Source: Hymenobacter jeongseonensis
GTDB taxonomy: Bacteria > Bacteroidota > Bacteroidia > Cytophagales > Hymenobacteraceae
Assembly: GCF_015694725.1 (NCBI RefSeq)
Contig: NZ_JADQDQ010000019.1
Span: 1-44,228, forward strand
DNA: 44,228 nt
Direction: 5' to 3'
Part shown: piece after piece, positions 36,928-44,157 of the stretch
How the letters are laid out: each line of letters opens with the position of its first letter
Position numbering within the stretch: the stretch's first letter is position 1
Notes under the pieces: generated by a model
Database searches by the model: none
The model's input: the letters and a program-made list of their open reading frames with translations, nothing else
What the model was told of the DNA's origin: nothing
Translations under genes and position numbers: made by a program

Positions 36928-38004
36928 TTAAGCCGCCGGAGGCGGCAGCTTCTTTTTCTGAAACTGCAAGTCCCCGCTGAGGGCTTCCTGTTGGAGGATG
37001 GAGTGGTGCACGATGCGGGCCTGCTGGCCGCTTTCGGCGGCTTTGCGGAAAAAGAGCGCGGCCACCTCGGGCTGCCGGGCGTTGGCGAAGTGCTGGCCGA
37101 GGTGGTCGAGCAGCATTTTGGTTTCTTCCAGCCCCCGCATGGACTGGTAGAGCAGGCTTTCGACGGAGGCAGTGACTTCGCTGAGCAAGGAACTCACCGT
37201 GTAGGCGTGGCCGGTGTGGCAGCGGTAGCGAATCAGTTTGCCCTCAATGAGTTGGGTGAGGGCGCCGTGGCAATCCGGGCAGGTGAAGGGCGTCAGCAAG
37301 CCTTTGTCGATGATGCCCAGCTCGAAGCCGCCGCCCTGCTTGGCAATGGTCAGCTCAATCTGGAGCAAATCGAGCTGGGCGGCGGGCAGGCGCGGCTTTG
37401 CCGGCGCCCGCTCCGTGGTGAGGCGCACCAACAGGCCGCCGAGCTCGGCGAGGGGCACGAGGTGGTCGGGTGCCACGAATTCGAGCGCGTTGGAGGGCAT
37501 GGCCGGTTGCTCGGCGTCGCGGGGGTCCTGCACGATGGTCAGCCCGCCCATGCGCTGCACGCTCCACAGGCCGGAGGTGCCGTCGTCGAGGTAGCCGGTG
37601 AGCACCACGCCGATGACGCGGGGCCCGAAGGTGTAGGCCGCCGAGCGGAACAGGGCGTCGATGGAGGGCCGGAAGCGGTTTTCTTTCGGGCCCCGCGCCA
37701 CCAGCACCTGGTTGCCCTCGAGCAGCAGGTGGTGGTCGGGCGGGGCCACGTAAATCACGCCCGGCGCCACGGTTTCGCCGTGCTGCGGGTGCCGGGCTGG
37801 CAGGGCCGACACCGAGCTGAGCAGTTGGGGCAGGATGCTGGGCGAATCGGGCGCCACGTGCTGCACAATGAAGACGGGAGCGGGAAAGTCGGCCGGGAGG
37901 GTTCTGACCAGCGCCAGCAGGGCCGTGACGCCTCCGGAAGAGGCGCCGATGACGACAATGTCGCGGAGGTGACGCTTCGTCGTTGTGCTAGTAAGGGCGG
38001 CCAT
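36928..38004 (-). CDS. CheB-type protein-glutamate methylesterase without receiver domain
   Basis: A 358-residue protein from ATG 38004; two further ATGs upstream (38037, 38052) are possible. It starts directly with the methylesterase domain: VIGASSGGVTALL (Ser, about residue 22), VQHVAPDSP (His) and GVVLTGYLDDGTSGLW (Asp) form the CheB triad. It lacks the N-terminal receiver domain, so activation by phosphorylation is not expected. The C-terminal extension has a zinc-ribbon-like FTCPDCHGALTQL and YRCHTGHAYT, then a helical end. It probably demethylates or deamidates a receptor-like or PAS-linked signalling protein; the PAS kinase gene downstream may belong to the same circuit. No chemotaxis receptor is in the window. 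Confidence 0.9.
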   Translation of the reverse strand: MAALTSTTTKRHLRDIVVIGASSGGVTALLALVRTLPADFPAPVFIVQHVAPDSPSILPQLLSSVSALPARHPQHGETVAPGVIYVAPPDHHLLLEGNQVLVARGPKENRFRPSIDALFRSAAYTFGPRVIGVVLTGYLDDGTSGLWSVQRMGGLTIVQDPRDAEQPAMPSNALEFVAPDHLVPLAELGGLLVRLTTERAPAKPRLPAAQLDLLQIELTIAKQGGGFELGIIDKGLLTPFTCPDCHGALTQLIEGKLIRYRCHTGHAYTVSSLLSEVTASVESLLYQSMRGLEETKMLLDHLGQHFANARQPEVAALFFRKAAESGQQARIVHHSILQQEALSGDLQFQKKKLPPPAA

Positions 38005-38273
38005 TGCGGATGTTACTGGGGAAAGTGAACCAGGCATGGGGAATACGCACAATGAGACCTTATGACTGAGTAACGCGTCGTCGCCGAAACACTCTTTTCA
38101 CTAAACGAGCTTTCCAGATACACTACTCATGCGATGCCTGTGAGCCTATTGTGAGCCCATTGATTTGCCGCCAAATGCGTATTTAGATGCCCATATGCGG
38201 CTTTTGAAGGTCCCCGCACGGTTGCTGTGAGCCCATTGCGAGCCCTTTTCCGGTTGGCTAGGCAGCCGGGGAC

Positions 38274-39392
38274 TTACCGGGCTTCTGGTTCGGGCGCCAC
38301 GCGGTAGCTGGTGCTGCGCCCGCCGGCGCCTTCGTGCACCAGCACGCCTTTGGCCAGCAGGTCGGCGATGTCGCGGCCGGCCGTGTCCTGGGAGCAGTGG
38401 GCCATGCGCGCCCACTTCCCCGTGGTGAACTTGCCCTCGAAGCCGTCGAGCAGGCGGGTGAGCAACTGCCGCTGCCGGTTGGTGAACGCGGTCTGCCGGT
38501 GGCGCTCCCAGAAGCGGGCCTTGGCCAGCACCTGGCCCAGCGTCTGCTCGGCCGCCTGCAGCGCCCGGCCCAGGCAGCCCAGAAACCAGTCCAGCCAGGG
38601 CGTCACGTCCAGGGGGCCGCGCTGGCTGGTTTCGAGCAGGTCGTAATAGGCCTGGCGCTCGGCTTGAATCTGCGCCGACATGCTGTAGCAGCGCTGGCCC
38701 GTGCCGTCGGCGCGGGCCAGCTGCAAGTCGGCAATGGCCCGGGCGATGCGCCCGTTGCCGTCGTCGAAGGGGTGAATCGTCACGAACCAGAAATGGGCCA
38801 GGCCGGCTTTGAGCACGGGGTCCAGGCCCTGGTCGGCGTTGAACCAGGCCAGGAACTGCTCCATCTGCGCGTCGAGCTCCCCGGCGCCGGGCGCGTCGTA
38901 ATGCACGCGCTCGCGGCCCAGGGGCCCGGACACCACCTGCATGGGGCCCGTGCGCCACGCCCCCACCTGCAAGGGGTACAGCCCGCTGTAGCCGGTGGGA
39001 AACAAGGCCGCGTGCCAGCCGAACAGGCGCGCGGCCGTTAGCGGCGCCGCGGCCTGCTGGGTGGCGTCGAGCAGCACGGCCACCACGCCCTCCACCCGGC
39101 GGTCCGCCGGGGGCAGCGCGGCCTGCTCCAGCCCCAGGCGCCACGCGATGGAGGAGCGCACCGAGGCCGGGGGCAGCAACTCGCCCTCAATTTCGCTGGA
39201 CTTGAGCACGTCGAGCGTGAGCGTGCGCAGCGTGGCTTCGGCCCGCAGGTCCACGCCCAAGGCCTCCAACCGGCCCAGCAGGCGCCCTTGTTGGTGGCGC
39301 ACCGTGCCCAGCAGCGCTTCCAGGGCCGCCGGGTCCCACGTGAAGGCCGGCCAGTCCGGGCGTTGATGGATATAAGGCGCTATTCTCCGCAT
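38274..39392 (-). CDS. Fic family protein with DUF4172-type N-terminus
   Basis: A 372-residue Fic protein. MRRIAPYIHQRPDWPAFTWD matches the DUF4172-type N-terminal domain. KSSEIEGELL (about residues 63-72) is the inhibitory S-x-x-x-E-G helix. THPFDDGNGRIARAIAD-like sequence (here IHPFDDGNGRIAR, about 202) is the complete catalytic motif. The C-terminal winged helix (GKWARMAHCSQDTAGRDIAD) suggests DNA binding. It is a second class II Fic in the window, distinct in sequence from the one at 13173. It should AMPylate a target when inhibition is relieved. It has its own promoter region: 55 bases separate it from the downstream end of the serine recombinase gene. Confidence 0.92.
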   Translation of the reverse strand: MRRIAPYIHQRPDWPAFTWDPAALEALLGTVRHQQGRLLGRLEALGVDLRAEATLRTLTLDVLKSSEIEGELLPPASVRSSIAWRLGLEQAALPPADRRVEGVVAVLLDATQQAAAPLTAARLFGWHAALFPTGYSGLYPLQVGAWRTGPMQVVSGPLGRERVHYDAPGAGELDAQMEQFLAWFNADQGLDPVLKAGLAHFWFVTIHPFDDGNGRIARAIADLQLARADGTGQRCYSMSAQIQAERQAYYDLLETSQRGPLDVTPWLDWFLGCLGRALQAAEQTLGQVLAKARFWERHRQTAFTNRQRQLLTRLLDGFEGKFTTGKWARMAHCSQDTAGRDIADLLAKGVLVHEGAGGRSTSYRVAPEPEAR

Positions 39393-39447
39393 AATCTGCG
39401 GTGAATATACCTGCTATTCGCCGCATGCCCCGGCCCCGGCGCTTTTT

Positions 39448-40062
39448 TCACGTTGCGGGGATGGCCACGGGACTGGGCAAGGGCTGGGCGTGCAGGGCCA
39501 CGCCGCGGTGGTGCAGGTACTTGTAGAACGTGGCCTTGCAGATGCGTAAGCTGCGGGCCATGTCGTCGACGCTCAGCTCGCGGGCCTTGTAGAGCAGCTC
39601 GGCCGCGCGGGCCGTGCGCTGGCTTTCCTCGGACAACCCCGGTTTGCGCCCCCCGACGCGGCCCCGGGCGCGGGCGGCGGCCAGCCCGGCCAGGGTGCGC
39701 TCGCGGATAAGTTCGCGCTCGAACTCGGCCAGGGAGGCAAACAGGTTAAGCACCAGTCGGCCTTGCGCCGACGACGTGTTGATGGCGTCGGTCAGCGAGA
39801 TCAACCCAATGTCGCGGCGCTGCAGGTCGGCCACCAGGTCGAGCAGGTGCTTCAAGGAGCGGCCCAGCCGGTCGAGCTTGTAGATGTAGACCGTATCGCC
39901 CGGACGCACCTGCAAGAGGAGCTTGTCGAGTTCGACCCGGGCGGCCAGCGCGCCGGAGGCTTTCTCCTGGTAGATGAGCTCGCAGCCGGCCTGGGTCAGG
40001 GCATCGAGTTGGAGTTCCAAGTTTTGATCGCGGGTGGAAACGCGGGCGTAGCCAATCTTCAT
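39448..40062 (-). CDS. Serine recombinase (Tn3-resolvase/Hin-invertase type)
   Basis: A 204-residue recombinase. The catalytic Ser is in GYARVSTRDQN (residue 9), with a supporting DRLGRSLKHLL region, and QGRLVLNLFASLAEFERELI as the oligomerisation helix. The C-terminal helix-turn-helix (LSVDDMARSLRICKATFYKY) binds DNA. It should resolve or invert DNA between paired sites. Three 15-bp near-palindromes start 7 bases upstream of the ATG, so it probably binds there and represses itself. A homologous, inverted site lies at 26926-26996, and no transposase of Tn3 type is present. The frame is intact and the residues expected for activity are visible. Confidence 0.93.
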   Translation of the reverse strand: MKIGYARVSTRDQNLELQLDALTQAGCELIYQEKASGALAARVELDKLLLQVRPGDTVYIYKLDRLGRSLKHLLDLVADLQRRDIGLISLTDAINTSSAQGRLVLNLFASLAEFERELIRERTLAGLAAARARGRVGGRKPGLSEESQRTARAAELLYKARELSVDDMARSLRICKATFYKYLHHRGVALHAQPLPSPVAIPAT

Positions 40063-40068
40063 GCGGAG

Positions 40069-40136
40069 GAGTTTACGAAACTCATCTCCTAACCGAGTTT
40101 CGTAAACTTTGATTGGTAGACGAGTTTTTTAAACTC
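40069..40136. promoter_or_regulatory. Right res/hix-like site and probable operator of the serine recombinase
   Basis: Three boxes of the form GAGTTT-N3-AAACTC: GAGTTTACGAAACTC (40069-40083), GAGTTTCGTAAACT (40095-40108) and GAGTTTTTTAAACTC (40122-40136), spaced 26-27 bp. They lie between the ATG at 40062 and the gene at 40216. The spacing and sequence match the left site at 26926 read on the other strand. They also probably overlap the recombinase promoter. Confidence 0.8.
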
Positions 40137-40202
40137 GGCATAGGCATGGAATGGCTATTCCACGCGCTGGCGCAACTTGCGGGGTGTTTCGTTTAGCAGT
40201 TC

Positions 40203-40217
40203 AGGGAAAGGAGCGTT
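40203..40217 (-). repeat. 15-bp repeat outside the right recombination site (inverted copy of 26856-26870)
   Basis: AACGCTCCTTTCCCT on the minus strand, overlapping by two bases the stop codon of the MORN-repeat gene (stop at 40216-40218). Downstream on the minus strand it continues as GAACTGC, which also follows the hairpin repeats at 41079 and 44108. Confidence 0.65.
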
Positions 40218-41004
40218 ATTTTTTGCCACGATTTGGCGTTACCCAAAATGATTTGCTAATCGGGATGGTCTCAATTGTCCAGATGGTATCGCTTCCCTTG
40301 CGGGCCCAGTGGTTGTAGAGTTGAACCGTCACGGTATGCCGGCCCGGCATGGGGCGGCGGACGATGTACCGGGTGCGGGAATACGTGCCTTTGGTGCTGT
40401 CCACCCCGGTCCGTGGGCGTAGCACTTTTACGTTCACCACGTTGGAACGCCGGGCCCCCAGCACCGCCTCAAACGTATAATCTTGGCCTTCCGGCACCGT
40501 GTCGCGGTCTGCCAGAAAAAAGGGACGCGCATACGCTGCATCTATGTTCCCATCCGGACGCCAGAAGTGGAAGTCTACCCGGCGCCCCTTGCCGTCGTAG
40601 ATAATCATTTGGTCGAGTTCGCCGTTGGGATGGTAGGAGCGCGACGTGTCCCGGTAAACGTTTCCGTACCGGGTCGACGAGTGCTTGAGTTGCCCGGTCG
40701 CGTAATAATGCTTCACAGGGCCGGATGTTTCGCCGTTTTTACAGAACTCGCTGGACTCCAAATGCCCGTCGGGGGAGAACCTTTTTATCAACCCCTCAAT
40801 CCGGCCATTGCGATAAGGCAGAATTGCTCTGACCGCGCCATTTTGATAGAAGTACTTTGCCTCGCCATCCATTACCCCTTGCCCATTAAGGGGCGCCCGG
40901 TATTCAATTTCCCCGGTTGGAAAGTATCCTACTTTTTGGCGTGTACCACAAGCGGAAAGCAACCAGGCCGTTAGGCTAAATAGAAGCAAGGGGCGTACTC
41001 TCAT
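40216..41004 (-). CDS. MORN-2/YwqK-like repeat lipoprotein
   Basis: A 262-residue protein with a lipobox signal (LLLFSLTAWLLSACG). The body has five or so repeats of the toxin-antitoxin YwqK-like MORN-2 type: VGYFPTGEIEYR, GEAKYFYQNGAVRAI, GLIKRFSPDGHLES, VKHYYATGQLKHSS, SRSYHPNGELDQMI. The C-terminal part (from about residue 165) is a beta-rich domain (RPMPGRHTVTVQLYNH). These repeats are frequent in Bacteroidota surface lipoproteins; binding or envelope roles are guesses. Its stop overlaps the 15-bp repeat at 40203. Confidence 0.8.
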   Translation of the reverse strand: MRVRPLLLFSLTAWLLSACGTRQKVGYFPTGEIEYRAPLNGQGVMDGEAKYFYQNGAVRAILPYRNGRIEGLIKRFSPDGHLESSEFCKNGETSGPVKHYYATGQLKHSSTRYGNVYRDTSRSYHPNGELDQMIIYDGKGRRVDFHFWRPDGNIDAAYARPFFLADRDTVPEGQDYTFEAVLGARRSNVVNVKVLRPRTGVDSTKGTYSRTRYIVRRPMPGRHTVTVQLYNHWARKGSDTIWTIETIPISKSFWVTPNRGKK

Positions 41005-41078
41005 CGATTGCGCTTACCGTTCCTGGATTGTGTTAAGTCCATCATGGCGCTGAGCAAAGTAAACCAACCCCAAAGGCA

Positions 41079-41113
41079 GTTCAGTCAAACGGTCCGAATC
41101 GCAAAACGAGCGA
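41079..41113. repeat. Intergenic hairpin repeat, copy 1 (partial)
   Basis: GTTCAGTCAAACGGTCCGAA, then CGCAAAACGAGCGA. It shares GTTCAGNNAAACGGT with the copies at 42476 and 44108 and lies between the stop of one small gene (41125) and the start of the next (41004). Confidence 0.5.
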
Positions 41114-41124
41114 TTTGCTGCCTT

Positions 41125-41817
41125 TTATAGCGATTTGTCAATCACCGAATAGGAATCCAAGTCAAGGCGTACCACCCGGTTGTTCTCCAAGGAATAATAA
41201 TAGATGATGCCATTCACCGCGTAATCCACGCGAACGATGCGAATGGTTCGGAGTTTCTCCGTGGGCACCGTGACGTAGTACGCCCGCAGGAGCTCGGACA
41301 AGGTCGTGCCGATGTGCACGCCGTTGACCAAGACGATTTCCGGGTCCACCACGTGCCCGGAAACGACGGTGGCTCCCCATTCGGAATCGTCGTAAAACTT
41401 GACTGCGCTGTTGCGGAAGCGAAGCACCGTGTAGGGCAGGGTGTCCCCTTGGTAGTAAGACACGCCCGGGTGCACGGCCAAGAGGGGGTAACGCGTGGTC
41501 AGGGCCGCGGCCGTGGCGCCCTCGCCCAACGGATATTCTACCGCCCTGTCCGGCGTGACTGCCAGCAGGGTATCGGCTTTGAGATAGGCTTCGTACGCAC
41601 TTTTACCCGGGGGGTGGGTGGCGAACTCGAACGTGTCGACGCGCTGGGCCGACGGACTTGTGGAAGATTCCCGTGGGTGTGGGGGCCGCGGCGCATCCCT
41701 CACCGGCGCCGGTTGCTCGGGCACGCCGGCTTGGTCGGGGCGGGCCCCGTCGGGTTGGCAGCTGGCCAGGGCGCCGATTCCCAGGAGCAGCAAGGTGGGC
41801 AAAGGGCGGGGGAACAA
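41125..41817 (-). CDS. Hypothetical lipoprotein
   Basis: A 230-residue protein with a lipobox signal (LPTLLLLGIGALASCQ) and a Pro/Arg-rich linker. The mature domain is beta-rich: TLLAVTPDRAVEYPLGEG, VLRFRNSAVKFYDDSEWG, VLVNGVHIGTTLSELLRAYY and VNGIIYYYSLENNRVVRLDL. VHIGTTLSELL resembles segments of small Bacteroidota beta-sandwich lipoproteins of unknown function. I do not recognise a family. It is oriented like most neighbours but is probably a separate unit. Confidence 0.72.
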   Translation of the reverse strand: MFPRPLPTLLLLGIGALASCQPDGARPDQAGVPEQPAPVRDAPRPPHPRESSTSPSAQRVDTFEFATHPPGKSAYEAYLKADTLLAVTPDRAVEYPLGEGATAAALTTRYPLLAVHPGVSYYQGDTLPYTVLRFRNSAVKFYDDSEWGATVVSGHVVDPEIVLVNGVHIGTTLSELLRAYYVTVPTEKLRTIRIVRVDYAVNGIIYYYSLENNRVVRLDLDSYSVIDKSL

Positions 41818-41942
41818 GGGCAGAAAGGGCTAGCAAGCAGGGAATGGGCACAAATCTAAGCGCGTGCGGGTCGCAGGGGCACCACCGATGGCAAATGGTG
41901 CAGCGGAAGTTCACCAAATCGGTAGTATGAGCAAGAGATGGT

Positions 41943-42407
41943 TTACTCGGCTCCGTAATCGTTGTTGAGGCAGCGCAGGCTTTTCACCGGCACCTCGACC
42001 AGGTGGCCCTGCGCATTCACGCCCCACGCCCGCAGCGGAAAGGGCAGATAGCGTTTCGGAGCGGCCGGCACGCCCTGATACAAGACGAAATACAGCTGGG
42101 GCTTGCCGGTGGCGGCCGCGCAATAGGTGATGTCGACTTCGCGCCGTGGTGCGGCGGTGGTCACGCGCACCGTGTCGACGATCGCAAAGCGGGCCCGCTC
42201 CGTGCGGGCGGTGAGGCGCTGTTCGAAGGCCAGCACCAGCTGGCCGTTGCGGCACTGCTGCTGCGTCTTGGCGTAGCAGGCGAGGGCGTTGCCGCTTTGC
42301 TCCAGCAGCGCGGAACGGCAAGCGAAATACCCCGGCAGCACGAGGCGCGGCGGGCGGCGGGCACCGAAACTGAGGAAGCAGAAGGGCAGCAGCAAGAGCA
42401 CGCGCAT
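41943..42407 (-). CDS. Small hypothetical exported protein
   Basis: A 154-residue protein. ATG 42407 gives a short signal-like start (MRVLLLLPFCFLSFGA); the open frame upstream (to 42461) would hide it. The body has ACYAKTQQQCRNGQLVLAFE, a central TVRVTTAAPRREVDITYC and an end LVEVPVKSLRCLNNDYGAE, with about six Cys that might form disulfides. No family recognised. The repeat at 42476 is just upstream. Confidence 0.62.
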   Translation of the reverse strand: MRVLLLLPFCFLSFGARRPPRLVLPGYFACRSALLEQSGNALACYAKTQQQCRNGQLVLAFEQRLTARTERARFAIVDTVRVTTAAPRREVDITYCAAATGKPQLYFVLYQGVPAAPKRYLPFPLRAWGVNAQGHLVEVPVKSLRCLNNDYGAE

Positions 42408-42475
42408 GGGCCGGGGGCAAGGGGAAGCGCAAGGTAGGGAGCTTAAGGGTAGAGCCGTCAAACGCTCTTCCTAAT

Positions 42476-42514
42476 GTTCAGCCAAACGGTGGCAAGGTAA
42501 ACGCACTCCGTTTA
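42476..42514. repeat. Intergenic hairpin repeat, copy 2
   Basis: GTTCAGCCAAACGGTGGCAA, then GGTAAACGCACTCCGTTTA. AAACGG and CCGTTT form the ends of a stem around a conserved GTAAACGC. It lies between divergent genes (start of the minus gene at 42407, start of the plus gene at 42539). Confidence 0.65.
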
Positions 42515-42538
42515 TTCAATGGAGCGTTACTTGGCATT

Positions 42539-42922
42539 ATGAATATCATTGCCCTAGTAAGCGTAGCATTATTACCTATTTATAATACAGGTGGCGAGCC
42601 GAGTTTTCAGGTTGAGAGAAGCCGTAACTCCTTCTTTGTGAAAGTTGATAATCAAGAAAGACGTGCGTTTTTCATTATCAAACTCGAAGCGCAGATTGAG
42701 AATGAATGGGGGGAAGTGGACCGCGATATAACAAGGGCTTTCACGAGCGTCCCTGCGATTATACCCGTAAAGCCAGCACAATCATTAAGGTTTGTTTACC
42801 CCACCAGTGGTTCAAAAGCACGCAACTTCGTGCGAAATACCCACTACAGGTTCGCCTTCCATTATGGGTATAAAATCGACAAGATTGACAAGGTGAAGTA
42901 TTCCACGGTATTTAAATACTAA
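42539..42922 (+). CDS. Small AT-rich hypothetical protein
   Basis: A 127-residue protein with a short hydrophobic start (MNIIALVSVALLPIYNTGG) and a beta-rich body (FQVERSRNSFFVKVDNQERR, LRFVYPTSG, HYRFAFHYGYKIDK). The only plus-strand gene in this run and lower in GC than its neighbours, which suggests separate acquisition. The frame is clean and codon use is plausible, but no family is recognised. Confidence 0.6.
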   Translation: MNIIALVSVALLPIYNTGGEPSFQVERSRNSFFVKVDNQERRAFFIIKLEAQIENEWGEVDRDITRAFTSVPAIIPVKPAQSLRFVYPTSGSKARNFVRNTHYRFAFHYGYKIDKIDKVKYSTVFKY

Positions 42923-43118
42923 CATAATGCACTTTAGGACTACGCTACGCAAGGCTCTTGCATCCTATTTAGTGCTAGAATAGGCAATTGTGTTGGCGGG
43001 TGTCTGCCGTCGACGCGACTAGTTCAGCGAAAGGGTCGTACCGGTAGGCAGAACCGTTTGGTAGCCGCTTATAAGCGCTTCTAAACGTTTACCCGAACGC
43101 CTCTTGGTGCGCGGCACC

Positions 43119-43162
43119 GGTCAGGTAAACGGTCCAAAGCTAAACGCGCTTTGTTCCGTTGA
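43119..43162. repeat. Intergenic hairpin repeat, copy 3
   Basis: GGTCAGGTAAACGGTCCAAA, then GCTAAACGCGCTTTGTTCCGTT. The stem arms are AAACGG and CCGTTG-like; GTAAACGCG-like interior is conserved. It lies 13 bases beyond the stop of the gene at 43175. Confidence 0.6.
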
Positions 43163-43174
43163 AGGAGGGTCCTA

Positions 43175-43573
43175 CTAACTATACCCGTTTAAATAGGCGT
43201 TTATAGAGGAAACATCAACGTATCGCGCATCGATTCGCAGTAACGCCGTGCCTTCTCCTTCAAACGTGACCCGGTACAGGGCACCAATCCGCTCAGACAC
43301 AATATCCACTAAACGGAATTCGCCCAGCGTCGTGAGCGTGAGTGCAGTCACCTCTGTAAACTGAAACCCCAGGATGCAAGTGTTAAACCCCGCTGTCTGC
43401 CATTTAGCGGGGGGCTTGGCAGGAAAATTTGCTGGTTCTACCCCCACGCCCAAGGATGGGTAGGGGGCGTTATCGAAGTTAACCTTTCGTAGGGTGCCGC
43501 CGGGCCAAACCAGTTCCTCCGTTCCGTAAATACTGGTCACCATCTTGGAGGTATGTAGTAGCGTTTGCAACAT
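43175..43573 (-). CDS. Small hypothetical protein
   Basis: A 132-residue cytoplasmic-looking protein (MLQTLLHTSKMVTSIYGTEE). It has a conserved-looking beta-sheet pattern: EELVWPGGTLRKVNFDNAPY, TCILGFQFTEVTALTLTTLG, LVDIVSERIGALYRVTFEGE. This is reminiscent of small immunity-type or phage-associated proteins, but I do not recognise it. Clean frame and normal composition support a real gene. Confidence 0.6.
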   Translation of the reverse strand: MLQTLLHTSKMVTSIYGTEELVWPGGTLRKVNFDNAPYPSLGVGVEPANFPAKPPAKWQTAGFNTCILGFQFTEVTALTLTTLGEFRLVDIVSERIGALYRVTFEGEGTALLRIDARYVDVSSINAYLNGYS

Positions 43574-43679
43574 AGACGTGCCTTTCGAATTTCAGAGGTG
43601 ACAAAGATGAAATCACTGAGGTTTGCCGAATGTATTAGAAATTCAGTTTAGGAAAAGGGTACGAAAGCGAAACGTGCGT

Positions 43680-44030
43680 TTACTCTGATGAGGTAAAGAG
43701 GGTATCCGCCTTGACCGGCACCCACTGGTTCTGCTTTTTGAGGGCGTACCCTTCAATCCGCAGGCGGCCTAGGCTGCCGGACATCGAGAAGGAATAGGGA
43801 AGGGTGTCCTTCTCCAGGTCGTGGTTGTTGTAGCTGTATTCAAAATTCTCCGCGCCCTCCCCAATCCGCGCCACAACCCGCGGGTTTTCGGCCAGGTGCT
43901 CTTCCATGTCCACCAAAAAGGGCGGGGTGTCTTTCCGCATCCAGTACAGCCCGAACTTGGACAGCCCAAAGCACAAGAGCCAGAAGCCGCCACCATACAA
44001 CAGCACTTTTTTAAGGAGGGGGGAGAGCAT
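43680..44030 (-). CDS. Small membrane-anchored hypothetical protein
   Basis: A 116-residue protein from ATG 44030, which gives a membrane anchor straight away (KKVLLYGGGFWLLCFGLSKF). The open frame continues upstream through the hairpin repeat, so the upstream start is unlikely. The soluble part reads MEEHLAENPRVVARIGEGAE and LPYSFSMSGSLGRLRIEGYA. It ends near a weak, repeat-like sequence (43641-43682: GAAACGTGCGTTTA). The pattern GxxxNFEYSYNNxDLxxDxLP is typical of small Bacteroidota YcxB-type or cytochrome-oxidase-assembly-like proteins in appearance only; no function can be given. Confidence 0.62.
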   Translation of the reverse strand: MLSPLLKKVLLYGGGFWLLCFGLSKFGLYWMRKDTPPFLVDMEEHLAENPRVVARIGEGAENFEYSYNNHDLEKDTLPYSFSMSGSLGRLRIEGYALKKQNQWVPVKADTLFTSSE

Positions 44031-44107
44031 GTAGCCGGAAAACAAGTAATGCGAGAGAAAGCAAGCGCACAGGGCGCAGTCAAATTTACTCCCGCTTACG
44101 CCACGCA

Positions 44108-44146
44108 GTTCACTGAAACGGTGGTACCGTAAACGCGCTCCGTTCA
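44108..44146. repeat. Intergenic hairpin repeat, copy 4
   Basis: GTTCACTGAAACGGTGGTAC, then CGTAAACGCGCTCCGTTCA. Nearly the same as copy 2. It lies about 80 bases upstream of the start at 44030 and just after the end of the gene that enters from the right edge. Confidence 0.65.
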
Positions 44147-44157
44147 AAAACAGGAGC

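Noticed and set aside
40203..44146. A classical integron cassette array
   Set aside because: The repeats lack the usual attC core (GTTRRRY with its inverse) and no integron integrase gene is present. A looser cassette-like arrangement is kept as an open question.
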